From assembly GCF_900604535.1 (NCBI RefSeq), contig NZ_UWOT01000001.1, forward strand, positions 248,001 to 312,000: a stretch of DNA of 64,000 bases, in the 5' to 3' direction. The position numbers and the translations under genes are program-made. The notes under the pieces were generated by a model. The model had not been told where the DNA came from and made no database searches. It saw only the letters and a list, made by a program, of their open reading frames with translations. The stretch is from Romboutsia_E sp900604535 (GTDB lineage Bacteria > Bacillota > Clostridia > Peptostreptococcales > Peptostreptococcaceae). Shown here piece after piece: positions 63,479 through 64,000 of the stretch; position 1 is the stretch's first letter; every line of letters begins with the position of its first letter.

Positions 63479-64000
63479 TTATATCTCTAAAATTTTCTCT
63501 TTTTTAATTCTTTTTACAATCATAAGTCCTAATATTCCAACTAATATAACGTATATTAGATGTAAACTATACTTGTAATAATAAGTAGAAGTTAAATATT
63601 TCATCCCCATATTATTTAACCATGTTCCAAGTACAAATAAAAGTGGTATTTGAATACCTATGGCACTTATATATGTATTTACTTTCGATGATACCAAAAT
63701 AGCTATCATACATGTTATAAATGCAATAATATAATTTAAAATTACTGATAAAATTATATATTGTCCAAAAGTCATATCATACCAAGATGCCATATCACTT
63801 ATAGCTGAGTTTATACTACAATCCCAGAACATATATGTATTATTTGATTTATAAACTATAAATAATATACCTAGCTGTACTGTTGCTATTATAAATGATG
63901 ATATTATACTTGCTATTATTTTCTTTTTAAAAAGTTTTCGTCCTATATTTGAACTATATTGAAGATAATTAACTTTATTTTTATTATCATTTATGAAAAT
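63479..64000 (-). CDS. ABC-2 type permease, C-terminal part (runs off the window)
   Basis: The frame is open from the window edge at 64000 to a TAA at 63479, so the N-terminus lies outside. The visible 173 residues hold about four membrane segments and the basic ending KRIKKEKILEI. The first in-window Met (63832) is internal, since the frame upstream of it (GRKLFKKKIIASIISSF) is also membrane-protein-like. It resembles permeases of bacteriocin-type exporters, but the family call is only moderate. Confidence 0.6.
   Translation of the reverse strand: MFINDNKNKVNYLQYSSNIGRKLFKKKIIASIISSFIIATVQLGILFIVYKSNNTYMFWDCSINSAISDMASWYDMTFGQYIILSVILNYIIAFITCMIAILVSSKVNTYISAIGIQIPLLFVLGTWLNNMGMKYLTSTYYYKYSLHLIYVILVGILGLMIVKRIKKEKILEI

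Overview
The window is about 64 kb of very AT-rich chromosome from an endospore-forming, anaerobic, low-GC Firmicute. It is most likely a member of the Peptostreptococcaceae (relatives of Clostridioides, Paeniclostridium, Romboutsia). The evidence is SpoVD, a SpoVE/FtsW-type protein, an alpha/beta-type SASP, one-chain pyruvate:ferredoxin oxidoreductase, class III fructose-bisphosphatase and a Feo iron system. No rRNA, tRNA, CRISPR array, insertion sequence or prophage was seen. The genus is an inference.

Layout. 1-12.4 kb (minus strand): a division/cell-wall cluster read ftsL-like, spoVD | murF, mraY, murD, spoVE/ftsW, murG, murA | divIB, two DUF881 genes. There is no murE between spoVD and murF. 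12.7-17.5 kb: a separate module of isoaspartyl dipeptidase, an NhaC-type antiporter and a sigma-54 enhancer-binding activator, with a near-consensus -24/-12 promoter ahead of nhaC. It splits the cluster from rsmH. 17.6-20.2 kb: rsmH, lgt and a PHP-type tyrosine phosphatase. 20.3-25.4 kb (plus): a sensor kinase/response regulator/ABC exporter locus in which the kinase and the first permease are broken while the regulator, ATPase and second permease are intact. 25.4-29.1 kb: an M16 peptidase pair and a membrane-anchored chelatase-like protein. 29.2-31.8 kb (plus): ychF, a GNAT acetyltransferase and a signal-peptide-bearing superoxide dismutase. 31.8-35.5 kb: murE, an aspartate/glutamate racemase and an ATP-grasp ligase resembling D-aspartate ligase. 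MurE carries DNPD where the meso-DAP enzymes carry DNPR, so together these suggest a Lys (or Orn)-type peptidoglycan with a D-Asp cross-bridge. 35.6-37.2 kb: a beta-propeller protein of unknown function. 37.2-42.6 kb: ptsG and its BglG-type antiterminator, each behind its own RAT/terminator, then fbp. 42.7-45.5 kb: feoA-feoA-feoB-Cys-rich protein behind a Fur-type promoter. 45.6-47.2 kb: a DUF11 protein and an unknown protein. 47.3-53.3 kb: nifJ/por, deoC, an hxlR-type regulator and an orphan pduL. 53.3-56.8 kb: aroA, aroB and aroC. 56.9-60.6 kb: a flavin reductase, a GAF/PP2C phosphatase and small unknown proteins. 60.7-64 kb: SASP, a BaiN-like flavoprotein, a PAP2 phosphatase and the C-terminal part of an ABC-2 permease that runs off the window.

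How the genes work together. Most of the first 20 kb and the 31.8-35.5 kb block build the envelope: lipid II synthesis (MurA, D, E, F, G, MraY), septal or spore peptidoglycan (SpoVD, SpoVE/FtsW, DivIB, FtsL-like), lipoprotein maturation (Lgt) and the probable cross-bridge. Central metabolism is represented by glucose uptake, gluconeogenesis, pyruvate oxidation and the shikimate pathway. Readable cis-regulation includes the sigma-54 promoter, two RAT antitermination leaders, a Fur-type promoter, and two leader hairpins (murA and the ABC ATPase) whose stems contain the ribosome binding site.
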